Positions 1-8,974 of a stretch of DNA of 64,000 bases are shown here, piece after piece. Source of the stretch: Bacillus sp. N1-1. Its GTDB lineage: Bacteria > Bacillota > Bacilli > Bacillales > Guptibacillaceae. The first letter of the stretch is position 1. Each line of letters starts with the position of its first letter. Made by a program: the position numbers and the translations under genes. The stretch covers positions 1,736,001 to 1,800,000 of the forward strand of contig NZ_CP046564.1 in the NCBI RefSeq assembly GCF_009818105.1, read 5' to 3'. The notes beneath the pieces are model-generated. The model saw only the letters and a list, made by a program, of their open reading frames with translations, was not told the origin of the DNA and ran no database searches.

Positions 1-140
1 TGTATAGCTATTGTATAGCTTTTATGTAATTTTTGTCATCCCCTATTTATTTGATAAGAATTGTAGTATAATACAAATTGTGAAAAGATAATTTTTCTAA
101 TGTGGATTTGACGTTTACTTATAGAAAGGAGCAATTCCTT

Positions 141-536
141 ATGGTAACACTCTATACATCTCCAAGCTGCACATCTTGCCGAAAAGCAAAAGCGTGGTTG
201 CAAGAGCATGATATTCCGTTTACAGAACGAAATATTTTTTCCGAGCCTCTAACAATCGAAGAAGTGAAAGAAATTCTACGGATGACGGAAGACGGAACAG
301 ATGAAATTATATCAACTCGCTCTAAAACATTCCAGGAATTGAACTTAAATCTTGATACGGTTTCATTACAGGAATTGTTTGAACTGATTAGCGAGCATCC
401 CGGATTGCTTCGCCGTCCGATTATTTTGGACGAAAAACGACTTCAGGTTGGGTATAACGAAGATGAAATTCGTCGTTTCCTACCTAGAAAAGTTCGTACG
501 TTTCAACTTCAAGAGGCACAGCGTCTCGTTAATTAA
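141..536 (+). CDS. spx: Transcriptional regulator Spx (ArsC/Spx family)
   Basis: Spx is a redox-sensing global regulator that binds the C-terminal domain of RNA polymerase alpha and activates thiol-stress genes; it is degraded by ClpXP. The 131-residue protein has the thioredoxin-like ArsC fold, the N-terminal redox switch Cys10-x-x-Cys13, and the late LLRRPII segment typical of the family. Length equals B. subtilis Spx. ATG at 141 is chosen because GAAAGGAG lies just upstream and the N-terminus [10 protein letters not shown] is canonical; an in-frame start further upstream would add a non-homologous tail. The adaptor gene spxH and mecA are in the same neighbourhood. Confidence 0.96.
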   Translation: MVTLYTSPSCTSCRKAKAWLQEHDIPFTERNIFSEPLTIEEVKEILRMTEDGTDEIISTRSKTFQELNLNLDTVSLQELFELISEHPGLLRRPIILDEKRLQVGYNEDEIRRFLPRKVRTFQLQEAQRLVN

Positions 537-540
537 TAAA

Positions 541-575
541 AAACTTCTACAGCAATGCCTGTAGAAGTTTTTTTG
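541..575. terminator. Bidirectional terminator between spx and the TerC gene
   Basis: An 11-bp stem, AACTTCTACAG pairing with CTGTAGAAGTT, encloses a six-base loop. A T run follows on both strands, so it can end spx and the convergent TerC gene. Confidence 0.85.
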
Positions 576-584
576 TTGGAAAAG

Positions 585-1280
585 TTATTTAGTTGATTGG
601 ATGTAAACGATATTCCCTTTTATTTTCTTTACGAACCAGCCTCCAAGAATGACTATAAGAAGGAAGGCAACTTGAGTGGCAATTTCAAAGGAAGGGTAAG
701 TATAGAAAAACGTTTTTAATTCAGCTGCGCTTGTTAACATTTTGGCAGATGTAAAGGCTAAAATTCCAGCACCAATGTAAATTAGTATCGGAAAATGATC
801 AAGGGCATGCATGATCATGCGACTGCCCCATACGATAATAGGGATAGAGATCACTAATCCGAAAACCACAAGCGGTAATTTCCCTTCAGAAGCACCTGCT
901 ATTGCGAGCACATTATCGAGGCCCATGATTAAATCAGCCACTACAATTGTTCGAATCGCTCCCCAGAAAGAGAAAGTTGAATGGATGTTTTCACTGCTCT
1001 CACTATCAATCACAAGTTTGAAGGAAATGTAGAGAAGAAAGAGGCTACCGACAATTAATAAGAAAGGGAGCATTAATAAATAGACAGCCACTATTGTTAG
1101 TGCTATTCTAAGTCCAACGGCAATAGCTGTACCCATCAAAATGGCTTTACTTCGATGAGAGGGAGGGAGATTACGGCAGGCGAGAGCAATCACAACTGCG
1201 TTATCTCCACCAAGTACAATATCAATTCCGATAATGAAGAAAACCTGAGTAATGGTTTCTAAGTTAAACAAGGAATCCAC
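585..1280 (-). CDS. TerC family integral membrane protein (YjbE-like)
   Basis: This is a polytopic membrane protein of the TerC/YjbE family, whose members in Bacillus are linked to metal export or metal loading of exported enzymes. At 231 residues with about seven hydrophobic helices it fits the family. The acidic membrane motifs FIIGIDIVLGGDNAVVIAL near the N-terminus and ADLIMGLDNVLAIAG near residue 120 are the family signatures, with conserved Asp/Asn in helices. The start is GTG with a weak upstream GGGA, so the first codons are less sure. It is convergent with spx and shares its terminator. No Mn2+ (yybP-ykoY) riboswitch was recognised upstream. Confidence 0.88.
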   Translation of the reverse strand: MDSLFNLETITQVFFIIGIDIVLGGDNAVVIALACRNLPPSHRSKAILMGTAIAVGLRIALTIVAVYLLMLPFLLIVGSLFLLYISFKLVIDSESSENIHSTFSFWGAIRTIVVADLIMGLDNVLAIAGASEGKLPLVVFGLVISIPIIVWGSRMIMHALDHFPILIYIGAGILAFTSAKMLTSAAELKTFFYTYPSFEIATQVAFLLIVILGGWFVKKIKGNIVYIQSTK

Positions 1281-1400
1281 TCCCGAGTAGCGAATTTTTT
1301 AATCTCATGACAGGAGCACTTTTGGGCAAGCTATACACATAAATAAATATATCGTGTATATGGTGTAATATGAGTGAAAAAATCAAACGATTTTTTATTT

Positions 1401-1429
1401 CCATTCTTTGATGGTTTATCATAGAATGG
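1401..1429 (+). other. Hairpin-forming inverted repeat in the mecA leader
   Basis: Twelve-base arms beginning CCATTCT and ending AGAATGG pair with a single mismatch around a five-base loop. No T run follows, so it is not an ordinary intrinsic terminator. It lies about 110 bases before mecA. Confidence 0.45.
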
Positions 1430-1539
1430 TATTACAAGAGAAAAGTGGTTAAATTAAGCCGCTTAAGGGAAAGAGGAAATTAGGAGTATCCCAGAGGGAA
1501 TAGCCTTCCGGTTAACTAAACAGGAGGGAGAGAGTGCAC

Positions 1540-2223
1540 ATGGAAATCGAACGCGTCAACGCGAATACATTGAAATTCTTTATTACGTATAGAGACATTG
1601 AAAATAGAGGATTCGATCGAGAAGAAATTTGGTACGACAGAGAAAGAGGAGAAGAATTGTTCTGGGAGATGATGGATGAAGCTCATCAAAGAGAACAGTT
1701 TTCACTCGAGGGCCCTCTCTGGATTCAAGTTCAAGCTCTTGAAAAAGGACTTGAGATCATTGTCACTCGTGCTCAAATGTCAAACGACGGATCAAAACTT
1801 GAACTACCGATTTCAGAGGAAAAGCAGCTTGATCTTCCACTTGATGAGAACATGGATAAAATTCTTGATGATAAATTTGCCCTTCAGAATAACTATGAGC
1901 CAGAAGACGAGCCTGAACCTCTTGAAGGAGAAGAGCTTTCCTTTATGATCGCGTTTAGAGATTTTGAAGATGTCATTTCATTATCGCACGGATTTGATCC
2001 TGTTGGAGTTGAAAATGGTCTATACCATTATGAGGATCGTTACTATCTCCACGTTGTCTTTGATGATACATTGATAGAAGAAGATCAAGACAACCGTTTA
2101 AGTCAGCTGTTGGAATATGGATATGAGACAGAATTGACGATTCACCGCATACAGGAATACGGTAAGGAGATTCTCTCTGAGGAAGCTCTAGAACAACTCC
2201 GCGGACACTTCCCACTCTTATAA
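1540..2223 (+). CDS. mecA: Adaptor protein MecA
   Basis: MecA is a cytosolic adaptor that brings ComK, ComS and other substrates to the ClpCP protease and is needed for ClpC assembly. The 227-residue product has the N-terminal substrate-binding domain (MEIERVN..., FDREEIWYDRERGEELFW), an acidic linker around residues 85-130 and a C-terminal ClpC-binding domain ending at FPLL. ATG at 1540 follows CAGGAGGGAG; a GTG six bases earlier is in frame but less consistent with family N-termini. It precedes coiA, a competence gene whose control depends on ComK, and the order spx-terC-mecA-coiA-pepF is as in B. subtilis. Confidence 0.95.
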   Translation: MEIERVNANTLKFFITYRDIENRGFDREEIWYDRERGEELFWEMMDEAHQREQFSLEGPLWIQVQALEKGLEIIVTRAQMSNDGSKLELPISEEKQLDLPLDENMDKILDDKFALQNNYEPEDEPEPLEGEELSFMIAFRDFEDVISLSHGFDPVGVENGLYHYEDRYYLHVVFDDTLIEEDQDNRLSQLLEYGYETELTIHRIQEYGKEILSEEALEQLRGHFPLL

Positions 2224-2228
2224 AATGA

Positions 2229-2260
2229 TGCCGATTTCCAATGGGAATCGGCCTTTTTAT
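2229..2260 (+). terminator. mecA terminator
   Basis: Stem GCCGATTTCC pairs with GGAATCGGC (one G-U type bulge) across a short loop and is followed by CTTTTTAT. Confidence 0.75.
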
Positions 2261-2354
2261 ATGTAATATCCAAAATCCAGTTGCGAAATGAAGAAGGAAT
2301 ATGGGACTTCGAAGCGAATAGAGGTTAAGGAACAAGTGAGAGAGAGGTGTTGTG

Positions 2355-3533
2355 ATGTTAACAGCCCAAACGATGAATGGAAATTTGCTTAATCTTGCAG
2401 ATCGGCAATATCGTCTAGATGAACTTATCCAATTAAGGCGTTCCACTTCCTATTTTTGTCCAGGATGTCGACAGCCTGTCGTCATGAAACTAGGTGAGAA
2501 GAGGACCTGGCATTTTGCTCATCAAGGAACTCACACGTGTGAAACCCAGTGGGAACGTGAGTCAAATGAGCATCTAACTGGAAAGCTTCAGCTCTATGAA
2601 TGGTTGAAAAAAGATTATCCTAATGTGGAAGTGGAGTATTTCTTAACCAAAACAAATCAGCGCCCCGATCTATTTCTCCCTCATTCGCAAACGGCAATTG
2701 AATATCAATGCTCTTCTATTGATGACAAACTTCTTACAAAACGAACGCTTTCTTATGAATCAGCAAACATTCAAGTCCAATGGATATTAAGTGCAAAGCG
2801 CCTGAAAAGATCGTACCAATCCATTTATACGATGTCTTCAATGGATTGGTCAGCAGCTTCCCACCATCATCGTTTACCAACCATTTATTATTATTGCCCC
2901 GTAGAACGAAAATTCGCGACTGTCCTTCTTCATCATAGCTTAACTCCTACCAAGTTTATTTGTTCCCCATTGTATACTTCTGCATTAATGACTTCATACA
3001 AACCCCTTTTCACAAAACTTCCTGATTGGAAAGAACAGCTACATTCCTATTCCATTTGGCTCAAGCAAAAGAAGATTTGGCGCCAAAACTCCCATGGTGA
3101 AAGGTCATATGCCTTTTTTTATTTGCGTAAACGTTTATATGCTAGCGGTCATTCAATCCGTTTTTTTCCTTCAGAAGCCGGCATTCCCTCTGACGATAAT
3201 TACTGGATTGAAACGCCCGCTTATTTGTGGCAGACGTGGATCCTCATTTGCTACCTTCCTACGATACATTCCCACAGTGGTTTTACATTTCAGTCATTGT
3301 TTCATGCATTTGGACAAGTCATTCAATCTGGCTTGATTCGATCGAGATATTGTCCAGCTCATATTGATGGTGTTCGTGCGGCTCTTCAAGGTTATGTAAA
3401 GCAATTAGTTCGGTTAAAAGTGTTAAAAGAATGGGATAATGAACGATATGAAAAGCTTTATCAACCGACGATTCATAATCATGTAGAACAGTGCTTCCAT
3501 TTTGACAAATTGATGCATACGAAGCTTATTTAG
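2355..3533 (+). CDS. coiA: Competence protein CoiA-like nuclease family protein
   Basis: CoiA acts during natural transformation and promotes processing of incoming single-stranded DNA. The 392-residue product carries an N-terminal Cys pair in FCPGCRQPVVMK followed by WHFAHQ (the CoiA zinc-finger-like domain) and, near residues 95-115, the nuclease-like motif RPDLFLP...AIEYQCSSI, where the Asp, Glu and Gln match the CoiA/endonuclease-like core. The start ATG at 2355 is seven bases after AGAGAGG. It sits between mecA and pepF as in other Bacillaceae. No clear ComK box pair (AAAA-N5-TTTT) was found upstream by eye, so competence control is assumed from family knowledge only. Confidence 0.9.
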   Translation: MLTAQTMNGNLLNLADRQYRLDELIQLRRSTSYFCPGCRQPVVMKLGEKRTWHFAHQGTHTCETQWERESNEHLTGKLQLYEWLKKDYPNVEVEYFLTKTNQRPDLFLPHSQTAIEYQCSSIDDKLLTKRTLSYESANIQVQWILSAKRLKRSYQSIYTMSSMDWSAASHHHRLPTIYYYCPVERKFATVLLHHSLTPTKFICSPLYTSALMTSYKPLFTKLPDWKEQLHSYSIWLKQKKIWRQNSHGERSYAFFYLRKRLYASGHSIRFFPSEAGIPSDDNYWIETPAYLWQTWILICYLPTIHSHSGFTFQSLFHAFGQVIQSGLIRSRYCPAHIDGVRAALQGYVKQLVRLKVLKEWDNERYEKLYQPTIHNHVEQCFHFDKLMHTKLI

Positions 3534-3627
3534 CTTGCAAGGTTTGTCGAGCGAAATTGTAAGCATCATTAGGAGAATATGGTACGATAATGAATGAGAG
3601 GAAATCATTTGATGGAGGTGTCGATTC

Positions 3628-5445
3628 ATGGAAGAGAAAAAAGTAAATGCACTACCTAAAAGAGATGAAATTCCAGTAGAAGATACGTGGGAATTAGAAG
3701 CGATCTATGAAAACGATCAGCAGTGGGAAGAGGAATTTAAAGAAATAAAAGCGCTTCTTCCAGAAATGAAGGAATATAAGGGAAAGCTTGCAGAGTCAGC
3801 TGATAAGCTATATAACGCTCTTCAAAAACAAGATGAAATTACAATTAAACTTGGTAAGCTTTATACATACGCTCATATGCGCTATGACCAGGATACAACG
3901 AATTCGCAATATCAAGGGCTTAATGACCGAGCAGCTAATCTTGCAACACAAGTTAGCAGTGAGTTGGCGTTTGTTGTACCAGAAATTTTAAGCGTACCTG
4001 AAGAGACGATTAAGCAATATTTGAGTGACAAGGAAGAATTAAAGCTCTATGAGCACACCCTTGATGAAATTAACCGAGAGCGGCCACACGTTCTTTCAAA
4101 GGAAGAAGAAGCGATCCTAGCAGGTGTGAGCGATGTTACAAGCAGTTCTAGTAATACGTTCGGTATGCTAAACAATGCAGATATGAAGTTTCCAACCATT
4201 AAAGATGAAAATGGCGAAGAAGTCGAAGTTACACACGGGCGATACATCCGTTTTCTTGAAAGTAGCGATCGACGTGTAAGAAAAGATGCGTTTAAAGCTG
4301 TTTATGACACGTATGGTAAATTTAAAAATACGTTTGCATCGACTTTAAGTGGCGCAGTAAAAAAAGATAATTATTATGCAAAAGTGAGAAATTACGATTC
4401 AGCAAGACAGGCAGCGCTTGATAGTAATAACATTCCGGAAGATGTTTACGACAACCTGATCGAAACCGTGCATAACCGCTTGGATTTGCTACATCGATAT
4501 GTAAAGTTACGTAAGAAAGCGCTTGGACTTGATGAGCTTCATATGTATGATATGTATACACCTCTCGTCTCTGAAGTGAAAATGGAAGTTTCTTATAACG
4601 AAGCAAAAGAGTATATCGTAAAAGGGTTAGAACCACTTGGTGAAGAGTACAAGAACATCCTTGAAGAAGGATTTGCCAATCGCTGGGTAGATGTTCAAGA
4701 GAACGTTGGGAAGAGAAGTGGGGCTTACTCTTCTGGAACTTACGGTACGCGTCCTTATATTTTGATGAACTGGCAAGATAATGTAAATAATCTCTTTACG
4801 CTTGCTCACGAGTTTGGTCACTCGGTTCATAGTTATTATACGAGAGAAAACCAGCCATACCCGTATGCGAACTATTCAATTTTTGTAGCGGAAGTAGCTT
4901 CCACAACGAATGAATCATTGTTAAATCATTATTTACTTGAAAATACTTCAGATAAAAAAGAAAAGCTTTACTTATTGAATCACTATTTAGAAGGATTTAG
5001 AGGAACGGTGTTTAGACAAACAATGTTTGCTGAGTTTGAGCATATGATTCATAAGAAAGCACAGGACGGTGAGCCGCTAACGCCTGATTTACTTTCATCT
5101 CTTTACTTTGATTTAAACAAGAAGTATTTTGGGGAAGATCTTGTGATTGATGACGAGATTGCTCTTGAATGGGCGAGAATTCCTCATTTCTATTACAACT
5201 ATTATGTATTCCAATATGCCACAGGATTTAGTGCAGCAGCGTCACTCTCAAATCAAATTCTTGAAGAAGGGGACGAGGCTGTCTCAAGATATATTGATTT
5301 CTTGAAAGCAGGTAGCTCGGACTATCCAATTGAGGTACTAAAGAAAGCTGGCGTGGATATGACTTCATCTAAGCCAATCAGTGATGCGTTGGACGTATTT
5401 GAATCCATTCTAAACGAAATGGAAAACTTGTTGTTCGAAGCCTAA
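3628..5445 (+). CDS. pepF: Oligoendopeptidase F (M3 metallopeptidase)
   Basis: This is a cytosolic zinc oligopeptidase of family M3B that cleaves medium-length peptides. The 605-residue protein has the zinc motif HEFGH at residues 394-398 within LAHEFGHSVHSYY, followed about 28 residues later by the metal-binding Glu in the segment VAEVASTTNE. It begins at ATG after GGAGGTG and is full length for PepF. It ends in its own terminator and faces a small membrane-protein gene convergently. The pepF-spxH proximity is conserved in Bacillus. Confidence 0.96.
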   Translation: MEEKKVNALPKRDEIPVEDTWELEAIYENDQQWEEEFKEIKALLPEMKEYKGKLAESADKLYNALQKQDEITIKLGKLYTYAHMRYDQDTTNSQYQGLNDRAANLATQVSSELAFVVPEILSVPEETIKQYLSDKEELKLYEHTLDEINRERPHVLSKEEEAILAGVSDVTSSSSNTFGMLNNADMKFPTIKDENGEEVEVTHGRYIRFLESSDRRVRKDAFKAVYDTYGKFKNTFASTLSGAVKKDNYYAKVRNYDSARQAALDSNNIPEDVYDNLIETVHNRLDLLHRYVKLRKKALGLDELHMYDMYTPLVSEVKMEVSYNEAKEYIVKGLEPLGEEYKNILEEGFANRWVDVQENVGKRSGAYSSGTYGTRPYILMNWQDNVNNLFTLAHEFGHSVHSYYTRENQPYPYANYSIFVAEVASTTNESLLNHYLLENTSDKKEKLYLLNHYLEGFRGTVFRQTMFAEFEHMIHKKAQDGEPLTPDLLSSLYFDLNKKYFGEDLVIDDEIALEWARIPHFYYNYYVFQYATGFSAAASLSNQILEEGDEAVSRYIDFLKAGSSDYPIEVLKKAGVDMTSSKPISDALDVFESILNEMENLLFEA

Positions 5446-5481
5446 TTAAAAGACCTTCTCCACTTTGGAGAAGGTCTTTCT
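5446..5481. terminator. pepF terminator, probably shared by the convergent small gene
   Basis: Perfect stem AAAGACCTTCTCC with GGAGAAGGTCTTT around a five-base loop. The T run is short on the + strand and CTTTTAATT on the - strand. Confidence 0.75.
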
Positions 5482-5660
5482 TAGCGATTAAAGCCTCTAA
5501 ATTGATTGCGAGAATTGAACATGCTAACAGTAAAGAGAATGGAAGCAAATAAAAGTGCTGCTCCGATTGGTACCGGAATGAATTTTAGTAGCCCCATAAG
5601 AAACATCACAAAGCTGATCACAATGAAGGCAATGCCGATTATTAGATAGAAACGCATCAT
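5481..5660 (-). CDS. Small two-helix membrane protein
   Basis: A 59-residue product begins with two Met codons after a perfect AGGAGGG eight bases away. It has two hydrophobic stretches, residues about 4-24 and 31-47, separated by a short KFIPVP turn, and ends in a polar NSRNQFRGFNR tail. B. subtilis also has a tiny gene between pepF and yjbH (yizD, from memory), so this may be its positional equivalent; similarity could not be tested. Function unknown. The strong ribosome site, intact frame and placement between two terminators support a real gene. Confidence 0.7.
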   Translation of the reverse strand: MMRFYLIIGIAFIVISFVMFLMGLLKFIPVPIGAALLFASILFTVSMFNSRNQFRGFNR

Positions 5661-5723
5661 TTTCCCTCCTCGACCTATACGTATGACACATTTGCATACT
5701 TATAACCGTCAGTAAAAAGTCGA

Positions 5724-5752
5724 AAAAAATAGCCCCACTTGTGGGACCATTC
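5724..5752 (-). terminator. Terminator of the spxH operon
   Basis: Read on the - strand, TCCCAC pairs with GTGGG and is followed by CTATTTTTTT. It lies about ten bases past the spxH stop. Confidence 0.6.
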
Positions 5753-5759
5753 TTTTTCC

Positions 5760-6683
5760 TTATCCATTTTTTACAGTTCGCCAGAAAGAGCCGTGTTTGG
5801 CAGGTACTTTCTCAACCTTTTGTTTTAGTGCTAGCTTCTTCATCGCTGCGTCAGCTTCTTCACAGCTCATGTCATACACGACTGCGACTTCTTTTGTCGC
5901 TACAAATTGATACCGATCCATAAAAGCATCTAAAGACGGCAGCGGTTCTGGCGTTGGCTTTGTCTTCAACATTTCGGTCAGAATCCGAACATATACTTCA
6001 TATTCATAAAGGCCCGTAATCTTTAGTCCTTCTTCTTCAATATTTTCATTGAAAAAGACAAGCGTAGGTAGTTCATTTACTTCCATTTCAGATGAGATTT
6101 TCAAATCACATTGAAAGGCTTTTACAGCTGCTTGAGAATGAAGGTCTTTTTGGAATTCGTGAACGTCAAGGCCCGTTTCTTTCGCAGCTTGTATGAGATT
6201 TTCTTCCTTCGTCATATTTTGCTTCTGTATAAAGAGTAATTCTCTCATCTTACGAAGGAAGTTAAACCCGGGTAGCTTTCCCTGAAGCTCTGCAGCCTTA
6301 ATGGCGATCGATGCGATATAAGGGGTGTCCATAGGGTCCTCATACCATAAATCGCCGTCACAGGACATGCCAGAACGGCTTGCGGTCCGTTCCCATCTTT
6401 CGGCTACATCAGCATGTGTTGTGATGCCTTCATTTTTTCTTTTAAAAGAGTTAAATGTTTTAATGTTTCCTCCAACTAAATGTCGGATACGGAACGTATG
6501 TCCATATTCAAGTTGTAGTTTCTTAATCATTGGTTCAAGACCCCAGCAGTCAGGACAGAGCGGATCTATAAATGAATAAATTTCGATCGGTTTGCCCTTT
6601 TGAGTCTGGGCTGAACATGCTACATCGGATTGTCCATTTGGATTGTAAGAATCGCAATAGGAACCAGTTACATTCGGTGTCAA
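5760..6683 (-). CDS. spxH: ClpXP adaptor protein SpxH (YjbH)
   Basis: SpxH is a DsbA/FrnE-like thioredoxin-fold adaptor that presents Spx to ClpXP in unstressed cells. The 307-residue product keeps the C43-P-D-C46 motif in IDPLCPDCWGLEP, the ASRSGMSCDG segment, KAAELQG and the C-terminal KHG-FW motif of the family. The Cys-containing N-terminal extension (Cys10, Cys23) corresponds to the metal-binding, aggregation-prone N-terminus of B. subtilis YjbH, although it is richer in Asn and Ser than in His. Its ATG overlaps the stop of the upstream haemoglobin gene by four bases, so the two are translationally coupled. The substrate gene spx lies 5 kb away. Confidence 0.94.
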   Translation of the reverse strand: MTPNVTGSYCDSYNPNGQSDVACSAQTQKGKPIEIYSFIDPLCPDCWGLEPMIKKLQLEYGHTFRIRHLVGGNIKTFNSFKRKNEGITTHADVAERWERTASRSGMSCDGDLWYEDPMDTPYIASIAIKAAELQGKLPGFNFLRKMRELLFIQKQNMTKEENLIQAAKETGLDVHEFQKDLHSQAAVKAFQCDLKISSEMEVNELPTLVFFNENIEEEGLKITGLYEYEVYVRILTEMLKTKPTPEPLPSLDAFMDRYQFVATKEVAVVYDMSCEEADAAMKKLALKQKVEKVPAKHGSFWRTVKNG

Positions 6684-7075
6684 TTCGATTCTCCTTTCTC
6701 TTCCTGATCACCCGAGTTAACCATGTGATGGGCAGTGAACGTTAATCGCGTTAATAGATGTTCTTTTAAATCTTCATCGAGTTGTACCTCATCCATCGCT
6801 TCTTGCATGCATGAAAGCCATGCCGTTGCTCGTCTTGGTGTAATTTCAAATGGGAGGTGTCTCGCTCTTAACATAGGATGCCCATGTTCTTGTGAATATA
6901 GCGGAGGACCTCCAAGAAATTGAGTTAGGAATTGGGTTTGTTTTCGAGCTGTTTCAGTTAAATCTTCTGGAAAGATTGGTTTTAATTCAGGATGCAGAGC
7001 AACCCGGTTATAAAAAGCAGTCACAAGCTGTTCTAGCTTTGCACCGCCGATATGATCATACATGTTTTGCTTCAT
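6680..7075 (-). CDS. Group II truncated haemoglobin (YjbI)
   Basis: This is a 131-residue truncated haemoglobin O of the type found in Bacillus; such proteins bind O2 and may have peroxidase activity. The family core is clear: FYNRVALHPELKPIFP, QTQFLTQFLGGPPLY, and HGHPMLRARHLPF, where the His in RARH is the expected proximal haem ligand, and WLSCMQEAMD near the G helix. It starts at ATG 7075 and overlaps spxH by four bases in the conserved yjbIH arrangement. The partnership with an Spx adaptor suggests coupling to oxidative or nitrosative stress, which is inference. Confidence 0.92.
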   Translation of the reverse strand: MKQNMYDHIGGAKLEQLVTAFYNRVALHPELKPIFPEDLTETARKQTQFLTQFLGGPPLYSQEHGHPMLRARHLPFEITPRRATAWLSCMQEAMDEVQLDEDLKEHLLTRLTFTAHHMVNSGDQEEKGESN

Positions 7076-7173
7076 AATGATTTTCCCCTTTGGCAGGTAG
7101 AACCTTATTTCAATTTCATTTTAGCAACCTCCCTACATAACAGCAAATAATCCGATTTGAAATCATTGCCATA

Positions 7174-7202
7174 CAAAAAAAACAGGCCGTTTAGGCCTGT
7201 TC
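7174..7202 (-). terminator. Terminator overlapping the 3' end of the CYTH gene
   Basis: On the - strand, AACAGGCC pairs with GGCCTGTT around a short loop and runs into TTTTTTTT. The stop codon lies inside the loop region. Confidence 0.85.
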
Positions 7203-7766
7203 TTGGGAGGCAAGAAAGAAGCGTAAGATCTTGTTTTTCGCCTCTCGCTTTGGTATCTCATGCTTCTGAAGGAGGTGACTAAAAGCACGTTCCCCGGCTT
7301 CAAAAGCGCTAACTTCGAATTCGAGTTCAAAATCTTCTCGGTTAAGGTATTCGCTATGATCAAGAACGAGGAGTCCTTCATCTAGCATGTATTCCGCACG
7401 ATGTGTTGTTAAACGACCTAAATGGATAAGCTGATCCTGAATACCGAACTCTTGAAGTTGAGTTAAGACTTCTCCTTCTGGTAAAGAAGCACTTTTCTTA
7501 ATAGCTTCAAAGGTTTCAAATGAAATTGGCTGATGTGTTTCAAGCAATCCTTCATCTGCAGGTTGCTTTAATGTTAAGACAAACTTATCTTTTTTATTGC
7601 GAACGCGTAATGCAGCTCCTTTTTCTCGAATCAGAAAATCAGCTGTATCAAAATAATCATTCGTTTGCGTTTTGATGTCACTTTCTAACTTATAAGCAGT
7701 AAGCAAAGAAGTGTATTCTTCTTTCGTTAGCATATTTTTAAATTCAATTTCTAGTTCCTGTGCCAA
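7191..7766 (-). CDS. CYTH domain protein (YjbK-like triphosphatase fold)
   Basis: CYTH proteins form an eight-stranded tunnel that binds triphosphate compounds with divalent metals; the cellular substrate of the Bacillus YjbK group is not established. The 191-residue product starts ELEIEFKNML, the EXEXK signature at its N-terminus, and has alternating charged strands (ALRVRNKKDKFVLTLKQP, LVLDHSEY, FELEFEV). TTG at 7766 is taken as the start because AGGAGG lies nine bases upstream and the N-terminus then matches the family; the frame stays open further upstream without a better site. It is divergent from the yjbL-relQ-nadK genes, as in B. subtilis. Confidence 0.9.
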   Translation of the reverse strand: MAQELEIEFKNMLTKEEYTSLLTAYKLESDIKTQTNDYFDTADFLIREKGAALRVRNKKDKFVLTLKQPADEGLLETHQPISFETFEAIKKSASLPEGEVLTQLQEFGIQDQLIHLGRLTTHRAEYMLDEGLLVLDHSEYLNREDFELEFEVSAFEAGERAFSHLLQKHEIPKREAKNKILRFFLASQEQA

Positions 7767-7906
7767 GTGCGAGTCCTCCTGTTTAGTTGGATATAAAAGA
7801 ATTATGGCATATGTCTTGAAACAGAACAACAACGGTGAAATACCCTAATGCATTATGATAAACTATTAGGTGATACATAATGGAAAGATTGAGAGGAGAG
7901 GTATTT

Positions 7907-8287
7907 GTGCCAGAACAATACTACATTATAACAGGGGAGCTAACCGATCACACACTTACCTTTGGTTTGAATGAAAAAGTTGATCTAAGCCTCTACACAG
8001 CGACAGGCAATATGCTAGTGGATTCAGATTCCTTATCGTTTGTTTATTTACTTGACGGGGGAGAAGGGTATACATACGTTCGATTCCAGGAAGAAGTTTG
8101 GCCGATGTTAGCAAATGTTCTTGAACAGGACGTGAACGTTACTGTTACTTCTGAACAAGGTTCATCGTTAGAACTTCTCGATCTAAAAGAGGAACTTGGC
8201 TACCTCATTGAGAATATTAAAGGTAATTCGAACTATGGAGAAGACATGAATCAAGCTGTTGAGAAAGTATTTCTAACAGCTTCGTAA
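7907..8287 (+). CDS. UPF0738 family protein (YjbL)
   Basis: A 126-residue acidic cytosolic protein of the UPF0738 family, whose role is not known. GTG at 7907 is chosen because GAGGAGAGG ends seven bases before it; an ATG nine codons earlier has no ribosome site. Sequence features are beta-rich and include the segment LSFVYLLDGGEGYTYVRF. It is 26 bases upstream of relQ and likely co-transcribed with relQ, nadK and the RluD-type gene, matching the yjbLMNO order. Recognition rests on position and general sequence resemblance. Confidence 0.82.
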   Translation: MPEQYYIITGELTDHTLTFGLNEKVDLSLYTATGNMLVDSDSLSFVYLLDGGEGYTYVRFQEEVWPMLANVLEQDVNVTVTSEQGSSLELLDLKEELGYLIENIKGNSNYGEDMNQAVEKVFLTAS

Positions 8288-8313
8288 TAGATATCGTCGT
8301 TGGTGGTGGTTGG

Positions 8314-8955
8314 ATGAAAAATTGGGAAGAATTTTTAGCCCCTTATAAGCAAGCAGTAAACGAGCTAAAGATAAAGTTAAAAGGTCTCCGTGAGCAGTTT
8401 GAAAAAGCCGATGATCACTCTCCTGTTGAATTTGTAACGGGGCGAGTGAAGCCCATTTCGAGCATTCTTGATAAGGCAAAAAACAAGAAGATTTCTCTCG
8501 ACCGGTTGCAAGAGGAGATGCATGACATTGCTGGTGTGCGGGTCATGTGTCAGTTTGTGGAGGATATTAATAAGGTCATACATCACCTTCGTGGAAGAAA
8601 AGACTTCGATATCATTGAAGAACGTGACTATGTGACGAATCAAAAAGTAAGTGGCTACCGTTCTTATCATGTGGTTGTACAATATCCGGTTCAAACAATT
8701 CAAGGTGAACAAATGCTTCTTGTCGAAATTCAGATACGCACATTAGCAATGAATTTCTGGGCAACAATTGAGCATTCGCTTAATTATAAATACAACAAGA
8801 AGATTCCTGAAGATGTCAAAAAACGTCTTCAGCGTGCTGCAGAAGCGGCATCTAAATTAGATGATGAAATGTCTGAAATACGCGGTGAAATCAAGGAAGC
8901 TCAAAAAGTATTTATGCAAAAAAAAGAAAATGAACAAAAGAAAGCTGAAAATTAA
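8314..8955 (+). CDS. relQ: Small alarmone synthetase RelQ (GTP pyrophosphokinase YjbM)
   Basis: RelQ transfers pyrophosphate from ATP to GDP or GTP to make (p)ppGpp; it is a synthetase-only enzyme lacking hydrolase and regulatory domains. The 213-residue product contains the RelA/SpoT synthetase motifs [46 protein letters not shown] and [23 protein letters not shown], ending in a charged helix. Length matches SAS1 enzymes, which form tetramers. The ATG at 8314 follows GGTGGTGG, a modest ribosome site. It lies directly ahead of the NAD kinase gene, 19 bases apart. Confidence 0.95.
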   Translation: MKNWEEFLAPYKQAVNELKIKLKGLREQFEKADDHSPVEFVTGRVKPISSILDKAKNKKISLDRLQEEMHDIAGVRVMCQFVEDINKVIHHLRGRKDFDIIEERDYVTNQKVSGYRSYHVVVQYPVQTIQGEQMLLVEIQIRTLAMNFWATIEHSLNYKYNKKIPEDVKKRLQRAAEAASKLDDEMSEIRGEIKEAQKVFMQKKENEQKKAEN

Positions 8956-8974
8956 AGTAGACGAGGTGCCTATA

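Noticed and set aside
2262..2354. ComK box upstream of coiA
   Set aside because: No pair of AAAA-N5-TTTT elements with the right spacing was found by eye.
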